NCBI GenBank assembly: GCA_021819105.1
Contig: JAKASK010000006.1
Coordinates: 1 to 64,000, forward strand
DNA length: 64,000 nucleotides
Direction: 5' to 3'
Source: an archaeon
GTDB taxonomy: Archaea > Thermoproteota > Nitrososphaeria > Nitrososphaerales > Gagatemarchaeaceae
How positions within the stretch are numbered: the stretch's first letter is position 1; every line of letters begins with the position of its first letter. Position numbers and translations under genes: made by a program. The notes under the pieces were generated by a model. That model saw only the letters and a list, made by a program, of their open reading frames with translations, was not told where the DNA came from and ran no database searches. Shown here in pieces: positions 33,908-41,862 of this stretch.

Positions 33908-34360
33908 ATGGCCAACGCGGACAATCGTGGGGCGAGTCAGACCACGTCGTTCGAAAACCAAGACCTCCACCTGTTCACTCCCCAGGAAGCTTCGAAGCTA
34001 CTCCCCGACATCAGGCCGAAGGTCAGGGAGCTAATCGAGCGCAAGAAAGTCGTGGCGAAGCTCCACGAAGAGATTGAGAAGTACAACCTAATTGGGTTCA
34101 GACCCGCCGAAGTGGCCGAAAAGGCGGCCCAGCTGGACGCACTCGTGGAAGAAATGACAAGGGAGATCGCCGAGCTGGAGGATCTCGGGGTCGAAGTGAA
34201 GGATCTGGACTACGGGCTCGTGGACTTCCCCGCCGAGCGGTACGGACAGAGCGTCATGCTCTGCTGGAGATACGGCGAACCCGACGTCTCTTACTGGCAC
34301 AAGCCGAGCGAAGGCTACAACGGCCGGAAGCCGCTGAAGATTCAGCTGATACAGCCCTAG
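33908..34360 (+). CDS. DUF2203 family protein
   Basis: A 150-residue protein that matches the DUF2203 pattern I know: an N-terminal LFTPQEASKLLPDIRPKV helix, a central coiled-coil-like stretch, and the C-terminal VKDLDYGLVDFPAERYGQ...CWRYGEP..YWH segment. The function of the family is unknown. The ATG at 33908 gives the family length; an upstream ATG at 33842 would add 22 residues of unusual composition. The 3' end overlaps the convergent amidohydrolase by four bases. Confidence 0.82.
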   Translation: MANADNRGASQTTSFENQDLHLFTPQEASKLLPDIRPKVRELIERKKVVAKLHEEIEKYNLIGFRPAEVAEKAAQLDALVEEMTREIAELEDLGVEVKDLDYGLVDFPAERYGQSVMLCWRYGEPDVSYWHKPSEGYNGRKPLKIQLIQP

Positions 34361-35202
34361 AGCGCCAGCATCCTCCGGGCGTTCGCCCCTAGCAGCTTCT
34401 CCGAGACCCCCGGCTTGAGCTTCGGGGCGAGATTCACCCTGAAGTCGTCCAGCCACTCTTTCTGTCGCAGCATAGGATAGTCTGTCCCGAAGAGGAACCT
34501 GTCCTGCAGGATGCCGTTGAGGTACGGCATGATGCTGGGCGGCAGGTATCTTGGTTTCCACCCGGAAACGTCGATGAAAACGTTGGGGCTCCTGAGCGCG
34601 ACTGCGACTGTCACGTCGGGCCAGGGCCACCCGAAGTGAGCCATGACGACCTTAAGGTCAGGGAAGCTCTGGCAGATTTCGTCGACCAGCTCGGGCTTGC
34701 TGTACCTTATCTCCGTGTCCCCAAGCCCGGTGGTGCCAGTGTGGACGAGGACCGGGATACCGGCGTCCTGGCAGAGCTCGTAGATGGGGTACATCAGCTT
34801 CCGGTCGTTCAGGTACACCGAGTTGGCGCTGCCGTGGACTTTGAGCCCCCTCATGCCGAGGCTCTTTATTCCCCGCTTCAGCTCCCGGAGCGCGTCCCTC
34901 CCGGCGTTGGGGTCGACCCCGGCGAAAGGGACGAGCCTGTCCCCGGACTTGGCCGCGATCCTCGCTACGTCGTCGTTCCTCAGAGTGTAGTTCTTGAAGG
35001 CTGGGTTCTTCGTCGAGCTGGTGTCCTGTCCGAGGATGACCGCCATCGCCACCCCCGCTTCATCCATCTCGTCGAGAAGCTCGTCGGTGGATGACGGGAG
35101 CTTCGAGACGTCGAGCTTGAAGAAATCGCACGCCTTCATAATGGGGCCGTTCCTCTTCATGAACGCGCGCGTCCAAGGATGGACGTGAGCGTCGATTATC
35201 AT
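34357..35202 (-). CDS. Metal-dependent amidohydrolase (COG2159 type)
   Basis: A 281-residue TIM-barrel hydrolase or decarboxylase of the amidohydrolase 2 group: HxH in DAHVHPW at the N-terminus, His in LKVHGS and VMAHFGWPW, and GTDYPML near the C-terminus holding the catalytic Asp. Members act on aromatic or aliphatic acids. The ATG at 35202 places HxH at residues 5-7; the longer frame to 35283 runs into the promoter shared with the divergent peroxiredoxin. Confidence 0.87.
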   Translation of the reverse strand: MIIDAHVHPWTRAFMKRNGPIMKACDFFKLDVSKLPSSTDELLDEMDEAGVAMAVILGQDTSSTKNPAFKNYTLRNDDVARIAAKSGDRLVPFAGVDPNAGRDALRELKRGIKSLGMRGLKVHGSANSVYLNDRKLMYPIYELCQDAGIPVLVHTGTTGLGDTEIRYSKPELVDEICQSFPDLKVVMAHFGWPWPDVTVAVALRSPNVFIDVSGWKPRYLPPSIMPYLNGILQDRFLFGTDYPMLRQKEWLDDFRVNLAPKLKPGVSEKLLGANARRMLAL

Positions 35203-35228
35203 GGGCGAAGTGGCGGGGAGGGGAGCAA

Positions 35229-35243
35229 TCATTAACTTTTTTT
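35229..35243. promoter_or_regulatory. Shared divergent promoter: amidohydrolase and peroxiredoxin
   Basis: The AT-rich block atcattaacttttttt is about 30 nt from both flanking starts (35202 leftward and 35267 rightward). It is the only AT-rich stretch in the gap, so both genes probably use overlapping promoter elements and may be regulated together. Confidence 0.5.
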
Positions 35244-35266
35244 GCACGGGGTTTGGTGACGCGCCG

Positions 35267-35743
35267 ATGGTTCCAAAGGCCAAAGAGCTCTCGGAGGGTG
35301 ACAGGGCCCCTGACTTCGAGCTCCCTTCCTCAGCCGGGGGGTCGGTGAAGCTGAGCTCCCTGAGGGGAAAGAAGGTGGTCCTGTACTTCTACCCCAAGGA
35401 CGACACCTCGGGGTGCACCGTTGAGGCATGCTCCTTCAGGGACAGCCTGCCGAAGTTCGACGGGCTGGACGCGGTGGTCCTGGGGGTGAGCAGAGACTCG
35501 CTCGAATCGCATGCCAAGTTCATCGACAAGTATTCACTCAACTTCACCCTCCTCAGCGACGAGGGCTTGAATGCCCACCGCCTCTACGGCACATGGAAGC
35601 AGAAGACCAACTACGGGAGGAAGTACATGGGGACGGAGAGGTCGACTTTCGTCATTGGGGCAGACGGAAAGATCAAGAAGATATTCAGGAAGGTTTCGCC
35701 CCAGGGACACGAGGCCCAAGTACTGGCGGCGCTGAGGTCCTAG
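35267..35743 (+). CDS. bcp: Peroxiredoxin, Bcp/PrxQ type
   Basis: A 158-residue thiol peroxidase. The peroxidatic C50 and resolving C55 stand in DTSGCTVEACSF, five residues apart, which is the alpha-type atypical 2-Cys PrxQ arrangement. It reduces H2O2 and alkyl hydroperoxides with thioredoxin. The ATG at 35267 gives the normal start MVPKAKELSEGD. The following membrane-protein gene starts ten bases after its stop. Confidence 0.94.
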   Translation: MVPKAKELSEGDRAPDFELPSSAGGSVKLSSLRGKKVVLYFYPKDDTSGCTVEACSFRDSLPKFDGLDAVVLGVSRDSLESHAKFIDKYSLNFTLLSDEGLNAHRLYGTWKQKTNYGRKYMGTERSTFVIGADGKIKKIFRKVSPQGHEAQVLAALRS

Positions 35744-35753
35744 GAACCCCGTC

Positions 35754-36485
35754 TTGGGTTCCTTTTTCGCCGGGGTGAAGGCAGGGACCCTCGGCGGGTT
35801 CCTTTACGTGGGAGGGACGGCTGTGTTCAACGTGATACTGCTCTACGCGCTCAAACCCCAGGTACTGGACTTCATCCAGCAGCAATACTCCACTCTGTGC
35901 GCCCCTGGGACATTGGCCAACGCGACCAACGGCGTCGAGGAGTGCTTCGCATCGGTGGTCGCGGTGGACGTCCCGTATATCGCGTTCGTCGCGTTCTTCG
36001 TGGTGCTGACCTATGCCGGCCTCTTCGGAATCCTCTACGACTCGGTCCCGACCAAGAACCCCACAGTCAAGGGTGAGATCTTCGCGGGGGTCGCCGGAAT
36101 CAACCTTCTCGTCTTGGGGTTCTCGGGGTTCTTTTTCGACGAACAGTCGTTCGCCGCAAGCGGGGTGTTCTTGGCCGCCTGGACGCTGCTGTTCGGATAC
36201 CTGCTCGGTAGGCTGTACAAGAGATACACGCGCCTGGTGTCGGTCGAGAGCCAGGACCCCGCCCTGCTGAAGGTCGCCGTGGACGGGAGGGACCTTACTG
36301 GCAAGACGAGGACTTTTGCGCTTACATCGAGCCACAAGCTGAGGGCAGAGCTGACCGAGGATGCATCATTCAGGGAGTGGGAGGTTACAGGAGGGGTGAC
36401 CGTGGAGGACGCGAGGTCGTTCGAGACGGTCATCGAGATAAGCGGAGAAGGGACCCTCAAGGGGATCGTCACCCGGAAATATTAG
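35754..36485 (+). CDS. Four-helix membrane protein with C-terminal beta domain, unknown
   Basis: A 243-residue protein. Four hydrophobic segments are seen (about 10-30, 70-93, 105-125 and 130-150), followed by a soluble domain with repeated beta-strand-like stretches (KVAVDGRDL, FALTSSHKLRAELTE, SFETVIEISGEGTLKG). No family is recognised. It starts with TTG ten bases after the peroxiredoxin, so it is probably co-transcribed and may act in the same oxidative or envelope stress response. Confidence 0.7.
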   Translation: MGSFFAGVKAGTLGGFLYVGGTAVFNVILLYALKPQVLDFIQQQYSTLCAPGTLANATNGVEECFASVVAVDVPYIAFVAFFVVLTYAGLFGILYDSVPTKNPTVKGEIFAGVAGINLLVLGFSGFFFDEQSFAASGVFLAAWTLLFGYLLGRLYKRYTRLVSVESQDPALLKVAVDGRDLTGKTRTFALTSSHKLRAELTEDASFREWEVTGGVTVEDARSFETVIEISGEGTLKGIVTRKY

Positions 36486-36521
36486 ACAAAAGACGAAGTT
36501 GGATATCGTTGCCGCCGAAGG

Positions 36522-36528
36522 TTATATA
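36522..36528 (+). promoter_or_regulatory. TATA box of the 50-residue zinc-ribbon gene
   Basis: TTATATA is one of the strongest TATA boxes in the window and sits about 27 nt upstream of the ATG at 36552, as expected of a leaderless message. Confidence 0.75.
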
Positions 36529-36551
36529 CCGTGAGGCTTCCCGGCCGGCAA

Positions 36552-36704
36552 ATGCTTCTGACGGCTGTGCCGGAGGAGACCTACTGTCTCAAGACCCAGG
36601 AGCACGTGCCGGCCAAGTCCGGCGAGAACATGGTATGCTATCGCTGCGGCATGTTCCTCGGGGTCTCGAGCGAGCCGAAGTTGGGGACGCTGCTGGACTA
36701 CTAG
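36552..36704 (+). CDS. 50-residue zinc-ribbon protein, unknown function
   Basis: A small gene encoding 50 residues. C12, then C29 and C32 in VCYRCGMFL, with H18 as a possible fourth ligand, suggest a single zinc-ribbon or knuckle. The strong TATA box at the leaderless distance and the compact fit between the membrane-protein gene and the convergent GNAT gene (four-base overlap) make it a real gene. Function is unknown; similar tiny zinc proteins in archaea are often transcription- or translation-associated. Confidence 0.72.
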   Translation: MLLTAVPEETYCLKTQEHVPAKSGENMVCYRCGMFLGVSSEPKLGTLLDY

Positions 36705-37162
36705 GGCGCCTTGCCGAAGACGCTGGTCAGTGCCCTGAAGCCGCGCTTGACGTAGAAGCGGTTTGCAATCTCGTTCTGAGACGGCACGTCGGCTGCGATG
36801 ATCTGCGCGCCCATCTTCTTCAGCTCGGCTGACGCCTGCTCCAGCATCTGGTTGCCCAGCGCCTTTCTCCTGTACTCCGGTAGGATGTAGAAGTCTGAGA
36901 TGAATCCCTCCACGTGCGGCTCGTAGAAAGACCTCTCGCGGATCTCGGCCCTGAGCACCCCGACCACCTTCGAGGCGTCGACCGCGACCAGCAGCAGCCT
37001 GTCGCCGGCGCCTTGGGTTGCCTGGATGTACTTCTCCGCCCTGGGCTTGGCGTCTGCGACGACCGCGAACAGAGGGTCGAACTCGTTGTTCAGCCTCTTC
37101 GTCCGTACGATGAGGTCCGCTACAGCTGTGAGCTCCTCCTTCTTCGCGCGTCTGATCTGCAC
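36701..37162 (-). CDS. GNAT-family acetyltransferase
   Basis: A 153-residue GNAT protein: FISDFYILPEYRRKALGNQML is the acetyl-CoA motif and NRFYVKRGF the C-terminal motif. The GTG at 37162 is chosen since GTAAATC on the minus strand (37194-37200) lies about 35 nt upstream and since the longer frame to 37219 adds a low-complexity basic stretch. The substrate is unknown. It converges on the zinc-ribbon gene. Confidence 0.83.
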   Translation of the reverse strand: MQIRRAKKEELTAVADLIVRTKRLNNEFDPLFAVVADAKPRAEKYIQATQGAGDRLLLVAVDASKVVGVLRAEIRERSFYEPHVEGFISDFYILPEYRRKALGNQMLEQASAELKKMGAQIIAADVPSQNEIANRFYVKRGFRALTSVFGKAP

Positions 37163-37202
37163 GGGCTCTCCCTCCGCTCCCCTACTGCCTCCCGATTTAC
37201 GC

Positions 37203-38531
37203 CTATTCAGGTGGGTCAACGATCGCTCCGCTCTTCCTCAGCGTGCTCATTACTTTCCTGGAATGTTGTATCATCTCCATGGCGGCGTGCAGGGACTCCC
37301 TGGGCGAGAGCTTTTTCCTCGCGACCCCCTCCCTTATCGCTGCCTGGCCCACCTTTGCCGCTACCCGCGGGTACATCTCCCACTGGACCATGGTCGGCAG
37401 GATGTAGCGCCTGTTGATCCCCCTCTCTCTGGCGAAGGAGGCAAGTTCCGCTGCGGCGTCAATGACCATCGAGTCGGTTATGGTCTTCGCCCTCACGTCG
37501 AGTGCCCCCCTGAATATGGCGGGGAAGAGCAGGCTGTTGTTCACCTGGTTGGGGTAGTCGGACCTCCCTGTGGCGATGATCTCGGCTCCCCCGGACCGGG
37601 CTGCGGCAGGGAGCATCTCGGGGACAGGGTTCGCGAGAAAGAATGTGATCGCCCTCCGGTTCATCACCGCTATCTCGTCGGGTTTGATCATTTCGGGCCC
37701 CTGCCCGGCTGCGGCCACCAGGGCGTCGGCTCCTCTGAGGGCATCCTTCAGTCCGCCGCTGACCCTGTCCCCGTTGGTGCGGATCGCTATCTCGTACTTC
37801 CATTTGTTCTTGAGCATGAGCTGGTCGATGTCTTCCCTCTCGGGGTGAAGTATCCCCTTCGAGTCGAGCACAATCAGGTCCTTCGGGTCCGCCCCTGCCT
37901 TCACAAGCAGCCTCTCGGCAGCCACGTTGGCGGCCCCGGCCCCGAAGAGCACGATTTTGGAGCCCCGGAGCTTCCGCCCCGTGAGCTCGAGCGCGTTATA
38001 GAGCGCGGCAAGGGTCACCCCCGCCGTCCCCTGCTGGTCGTCGTGCCAGACTGGGATGCTCATCTCAGACCTTAGACGGTCCAGGACTTCGAAGCACTTC
38101 GGGGACTCGATATCCTCGAGGTTCACCCCTCCCAGCGAGGGCTCGAGTGCTTTCACGAACGAGATGAGCGCCTCCTGGCTCGCGACCTTCACAGGCAGGG
38201 GTATAGCGTTGACCCCCCCTAGGTAGTTGTAGATCAGTGCCTTCCCTTCCATTACCGGGAGCGCCCCCTCCGGTCCAATGTCCCCCAGGCCCAGCACCCT
38301 GGTGCCGTCGGTCACCACTGCTATGGTGTTCCATCTGCCCGTGTATTCGAACGAAAGCTCCGGGTCCGCCTCTATGGCCTTTGACACAGCCGCGACCCCA
38401 GGGGTGTACCAGATGGAGAAGTCTTCGAGGGACCTCACCGGTACCTTGGGCGCCACCCCCACCTTGCCTCCGTAGAACTTCGAGTACTCGAGCGCCTTTC
38501 TGGAGGATTCCTCTTTTGGCTGCTTGGCCAA
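37203..38531 (-). CDS. Malic enzyme (malate dehydrogenase, decarboxylating)
   Basis: A 442-residue malic enzyme of the short bacterial/archaeal type: WYTPGVAAV with the catalytic Tyr, EGKALIYNYLGG with the catalytic Lys region, HDDQQGTA for metal binding and GAGAANVAAERLL for the dinucleotide. It converts malate to pyruvate plus CO2. The frame opens at 38630, but the TATA box (38554-38562) places the start at the TTG at 38531. With PPDK and POR in the same window it feeds the pyruvate/PEP node. Confidence 0.93.
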   Translation of the reverse strand: MAKQPKEESSRKALEYSKFYGGKVGVAPKVPVRSLEDFSIWYTPGVAAVSKAIEADPELSFEYTGRWNTIAVVTDGTRVLGLGDIGPEGALPVMEGKALIYNYLGGVNAIPLPVKVASQEALISFVKALEPSLGGVNLEDIESPKCFEVLDRLRSEMSIPVWHDDQQGTAGVTLAALYNALELTGRKLRGSKIVLFGAGAANVAAERLLVKAGADPKDLIVLDSKGILHPEREDIDQLMLKNKWKYEIAIRTNGDRVSGGLKDALRGADALVAAAGQGPEMIKPDEIAVMNRRAITFFLANPVPEMLPAAARSGGAEIIATGRSDYPNQVNNSLLFPAIFRGALDVRAKTITDSMVIDAAAELASFARERGINRRYILPTMVQWEMYPRVAAKVGQAAIREGVARKKLSPRESLHAAMEMIQHSRKVMSTLRKSGAIVDPPE

Positions 38532-38553
38532 GGGAGCCTGCCGCCTAATCCCC

Positions 38554-38562
38554 GATATTTTT
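38554..38562 (-). promoter_or_regulatory. TATA box of the malic enzyme gene
   Basis: AAAAATATC on the minus strand lies about 27 nt upstream of the TTG at 38531, which decides that start over the in-frame candidates up to 38630. Confidence 0.7.
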
Positions 38563-38732
38563 GCTCTTTCTGTCGCCCCACGCCGCCTTTCTGAAGGGGT
38601 CCCCACCAAGATGGTCCTGTGGCTGCGCATTGGAATTTTTCCGGGGAGAGAACGCCGCCCCTTTAAGTGGAGGGTGCCATTCTCACCTTTGGCAAGCGGT
38701 CTACCCCCGTCGCCGCCAGGTCAGGCGCTGCT

Positions 38733-38879
38733 TCACAGGGCGTACTTCTTGGGGTCGATGTCGAAGGTCCTCTTGCATCCGGGGTTGCAGAAGTAGTATG
38801 TCTTCCCCTCGTAGACGGAAGTGAACCTGGCACCCTTCTCTTCGACCTTCATCTTGCAGATTGGATCAATGGCCGTCAT
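38733..38879 (-). CDS. 48-residue YHS-domain metal-binding protein
   Basis: This small gene encodes one complete YHS/TRASH-like module: DPICKM near the N-terminus with C8, KTYYFCNPGCKRTF with C31 and C35, and a terminal DPKKYAL. The same layout forms the N-terminus of the CopA encoded upstream. It starts 11 bases after the HMA-protein stop, as the last gene of the copper operon. It probably binds Cu+ as a chaperone or buffer in the cytosol. Confidence 0.82.
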   Translation of the reverse strand: MTAIDPICKMKVEEKGARFTSVYEGKTYYFCNPGCKRTFDIDPKKYAL

Positions 38880-38889
38880 AGATTGTCTT

Positions 38890-39156
38890 TCACCTCCCAT
38901 CCCTTCCTGAGAAGATCACTTTGCCCCTGAAGCCTGCTCTGTCGGCGACCCTCGAAATCTCTGCCCTCACCTGTTCCTCGCTCGTTCTAGAAGGGTCGAA
39001 TTCGACGACCACCCTGTTCAGCATCGGGAACTCCTTGACCGAGCCGATGCCCGGGGACCTCGCCAACCCCTTCCGGAACGCGGGGGTGCAGGCGACGCAG
39101 CTCAAGCTGGAAACCGTGAAGCGCACCTCTCTGCCGCCTTTTCCTCTTTCGCTCAT
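38890..39156 (-). CDS. HMA-like copper-binding protein
   Basis: An 88-residue single HMA-type domain (ferredoxin-like fold) with C20-X2-C23 in [11 protein letters not shown] and the second-half pattern [17 protein letters not shown]. Such proteins ferry Cu+ to CopA. The usual GMTCxxC is altered to SLSCVAC, and the loop after it is unlike CopZ, so affinity may differ. Its ATG overlaps the copA stop (ATGA). Confidence 0.8.
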   Translation of the reverse strand: MSERGKGGREVRFTVSSLSCVACTPAFRKGLARSPGIGSVKEFPMLNRVVVEFDPSRTSEEQVRAEISRVADRAGFRGKVIFSGRDGR

Positions 39157-41243
39157 AGCTTCGGCCTGAACCTCCGCAGCGAGAGCGAATTCGTCACGAC
39201 CGTGACCGACGACATCGCCATGGCCGCCCCGGAAAGGATGGGGTTCAGAAGCACCCCGGCGAAGACATAGAGGAGCCCGGCGGCCACGGGGATCAGAGCC
39301 ACGTTGTAGGCGAATGCCCAGAACAGGTTCTGCTTGACCTTCGACATGGTCTTTCGTGAGAGCTGGATGCCCGACACCACGTCCCTCAGGTCGTCGCGCA
39401 TCAGTATCATCCCCCCTGTCTCCACGGCTATGTCTGAACCGGACCCCATGGCGATCCCCACGTCCGCTTGGGCCAGGGCGGGGGCATCGTTGATGCCGTC
39501 CCCGACCATCGCCACCCTGCGGTGCTCCTCTTCCTGGAGCTTCTTGACGATCTGTGACTTTTGGCCGGGGAGCACCTCAGCGAAGTAGCGCCCGATTCCC
39601 AGCTCCTGGGCGACGGCGGCGGTTGTACCTGCGTTGTCCCCGCTGACCAGTATGGGTTCCAGCCCCATCTTCTTGAGGCCCCGGACCGCGTCCTTGGAGG
39701 AAGGCTTGACGGCGTCCGCGACGGCGACGATTCCGGCCAGCTTCCGGTCCTGGGCAAGCAGCATGGCGGTCTTGCCCTGGCGGCGGAGAGGTTCGAGGGT
39801 CGCCTCAACGGCGTCGTCGACGGCGACCCCTTCTTGGCCTAGGAGCCGGGGGGCGCCGAACAGCAGCTCCTTCCCGCGGTAGGCGGCCTTGACCCCGAGC
39901 CCAGGGAAGTATTCGAACGTGTCGGGCTCGGGAACGGTAACCCCGGGGGACTCCTCGGCGAACCTACGGAGTATCGCCCCGGCGAGGGGGTGCCCGGAGT
40001 TCTTCTCGGCCACTGCGGCAAGGGTCAGCACGGTCGACGGGTCGGCATTCAGGCCCTGTATGTCCGTAACCGACGGTTCACCCCAGGTGACAGTCCCGGT
40101 CTTGTCCAGGACGACGGTGTCTATCTTCTGGGTCCTCTCCAAGTATTCGCCTCCCTTGATCAGGATCCCGTTCTCTGCCCCCTTGCCCGCTCCGACCGCG
40201 ATGGCCGCCGGGGTGGCAAGGCCCAGTGCGCAGGGGCAGGCTATCACCAGCACTGCTATGGCGGCGGTAAAAGCGAAGCTCACTGGCTTCCCCGCCACGA
40301 ACACCCAGAGCGCGAACGAAGATAGGGCCACCCCGATGACGATGGGGACGAAGTAGGCCGCGATGGTGTTGACCAGGCGTTCCACCGGGGCCTTGGTCGC
40401 CTGGGCGTCCTGCACTATCTGGACGATCTTCGAGAGCGTCGTGTCCGCGCCGACGTGGGTGGCCCTCACCCTCAGCGCGCCGGAGATGTTCAACGTCGCT
40501 CCGATGACTGGGCTCCCCTCTCCCTTCTCGACAGGCAGGCTCTCGCCGCTCACCATCTTTTCATCGACAGACGAGCGACCCCCCACGACCACTCCGTCCG
40601 TCGCGATTTTCTCCCCCGGCTTGACCAGGAAGACATCCCCCACCGAGACCCTCTCGATGGGAATCACCTCCTCCTGGCCGCCCGCTCTTGCCACCGTTGC
40701 AGTCCTCGGCTGAAGCTCGCTCAGCTTGCGGATGGCGTCGGTTGCCCTCGCCTTCACCGACTGTTCCAGCAGCCTCCCTATCAGTATCAGCGCTATTATC
40801 ATGGAAGAGGTGTCGAAGTACAGAGCTCCGTACGGGAACTCGCCGGGGAACAGGACGTAGGTCAGGCTGTAGAAGTAGGCGGCCGAGGTGCCGACAGCGA
40901 TCAGGAAGTCCATGTTCGAGGACTTCATCTTGATGGCGTTCCAGGCCCCCCGATAGAACCTCCAGCCCGCGACGAACTGGACTGGGGTGGCGATGGCCAG
41001 AAGCAGCACACCGAGCGGGAACGAAGCAGGGAAGAAGGGGACGTAGGACAGCACAAGAATCGGCACCCCGAGGCCGAGGCTCAGCGCTATGTTCCTCTTC
41101 AGGGCCCTGAGCTCGAGAGCCGGCGCCGTGAAGGTCCTGAGGCAAGACTCGGCGCAGAAGTAGTAGGTCCTGCCGCTGACTGTCGCCTGGAGCGCCTGGG
41201 GGGACTCTTCGACGTACATCCCACACACTGGGTCGGTGGCCAA
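39153..41243 (-). CDS. copA: Cu+-exporting P1B-type ATPase with N-terminal YHS domain
   Basis: A 696-residue P-type ATPase. Residues 1-45 form a YHS module (C7, C30, C34) in place of the usual HMA domain. Eight membrane segments follow; the [10 protein letters not shown] motif lies in the sixth, [10 protein letters not shown] carries the phosphorylated Asp, HPLAGAI is the nucleotide-site His and [10 protein letters not shown] the hinge. The final helices hold NLFWAFAYN and [15 protein letters not shown], typical of Cu+ pumps. It lies between the PadR-TRASH regulator and two small copper proteins. Confidence 0.94.
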   Translation of the reverse strand: MATDPVCGMYVEESPQALQATVSGRTYYFCAESCLRTFTAPALELRALKRNIALSLGLGVPILVLSYVPFFPASFPLGVLLLAIATPVQFVAGWRFYRGAWNAIKMKSSNMDFLIAVGTSAAYFYSLTYVLFPGEFPYGALYFDTSSMIIALILIGRLLEQSVKARATDAIRKLSELQPRTATVARAGGQEEVIPIERVSVGDVFLVKPGEKIATDGVVVGGRSSVDEKMVSGESLPVEKGEGSPVIGATLNISGALRVRATHVGADTTLSKIVQIVQDAQATKAPVERLVNTIAAYFVPIVIGVALSSFALWVFVAGKPVSFAFTAAIAVLVIACPCALGLATPAAIAVGAGKGAENGILIKGGEYLERTQKIDTVVLDKTGTVTWGEPSVTDIQGLNADPSTVLTLAAVAEKNSGHPLAGAILRRFAEESPGVTVPEPDTFEYFPGLGVKAAYRGKELLFGAPRLLGQEGVAVDDAVEATLEPLRRQGKTAMLLAQDRKLAGIVAVADAVKPSSKDAVRGLKKMGLEPILVSGDNAGTTAAVAQELGIGRYFAEVLPGQKSQIVKKLQEEEHRRVAMVGDGINDAPALAQADVGIAMGSGSDIAVETGGMILMRDDLRDVVSGIQLSRKTMSKVKQNLFWAFAYNVALIPVAAGLLYVFAGVLLNPILSGAAMAMSSVTVVTNSLSLRRFRPKL

Positions 41244-41244
41244 G

Positions 41245-41712
41245 TCAGCCTGCCGCCCTCATTTCCGTCGCATAGGACTTGGCGCAGTACCTGCAGCAGA
41301 AGGCCAGCCTGCGGCCGTCGATCTCTTGGGTGTAAGCGTCCCTGAAGACCCTGCACCCGCAGTGGGCGCAGACCTGCAGGGTAGGCTCGATGGCGCCGGA
41401 CACCATGTTGGTGAACTGGCTGAAGAGCCGGTCGCAGAACGCCTTCCCCGACGGCGTAAGCGAGTACACCTTCCTCTGCTTGTTCCCGACGCTGCTGGAC
41501 CTGAAGGTGACGTAACCATGGCCCTGCAGCAGCTTCAGGAAAGGGTAGACGAGGCCCGGACTCGCCTTCCGGCCGAGCCTGCTTTCGATGCTGGTCATGA
41601 TCTCGTAGCCGTGCTTCCCGCCCTCGTAGAGGAGGGTGAGGATGTAGAACCGGGAGAAGTCGGTGAGGAGAGCGGGGCCCTCCAACTTCTCTGAAGGGAC
41701 GGAGTGCCGCAC
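41245..41712 (-). CDS. PadR-family regulator with C-terminal TRASH domain (copper sensor)
   Basis: A 155-residue protein. Residues 18-90 are a PadR winged helix ([31 protein letters not shown]). Residues 115-146 are a TRASH module with C115, C118, C120, C139, C140 and C143. The GTG at 41712 is chosen because GATATATC (41743-41750) sits about 34 nt upstream. It heads the copper operon and very likely senses Cu+ and controls it. In Sulfolobus the copper regulator joins TRASH to a different helix-turn-helix, so the PadR fusion is notable. Confidence 0.87.
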   Translation of the reverse strand: MRHSVPSEKLEGPALLTDFSRFYILTLLYEGGKHGYEIMTSIESRLGRKASPGLVYPFLKLLQGHGYVTFRSSSVGNKQRKVYSLTPSGKAFCDRLFSQFTNMVSGAIEPTLQVCAHCGCRVFRDAYTQEIDGRRLAFCCRYCAKSYATEMRAAG

Positions 41713-41742
41713 TTTGGCGCTGTTCAAGATATGTCTCCTGCT

Positions 41743-41750
41743 GATATATC
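41743..41750 (-). promoter_or_regulatory. TATA box of the copper operon
   Basis: GATATATC, itself palindromic, lies about 34 nt upstream of the regulator GTG at 41712. A repressor bound at this point would block the whole cassette. A second ATAT-rich block lies at 41757-41762. Confidence 0.65.
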
Positions 41751-41862
41751 CCCAGAATATAAGCTGAGGGGACCGTTTCCGGGCCTGGGGCTGGCTATCT
41801 GGGCCGAGGACCTCCAACGTTTATCTCCGGAACCGTGGGGGCGGAGAAGCAGGCGCAGGAGA

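Noticed and set aside
38563-38732. A possible tRNA or other RNA gene in the gap between malic enzyme and the YHS gene
   Set aside because: The stretch has a CTTTAAG element near 38660, but I could fold no cloverleaf and see no T-arm sequence.
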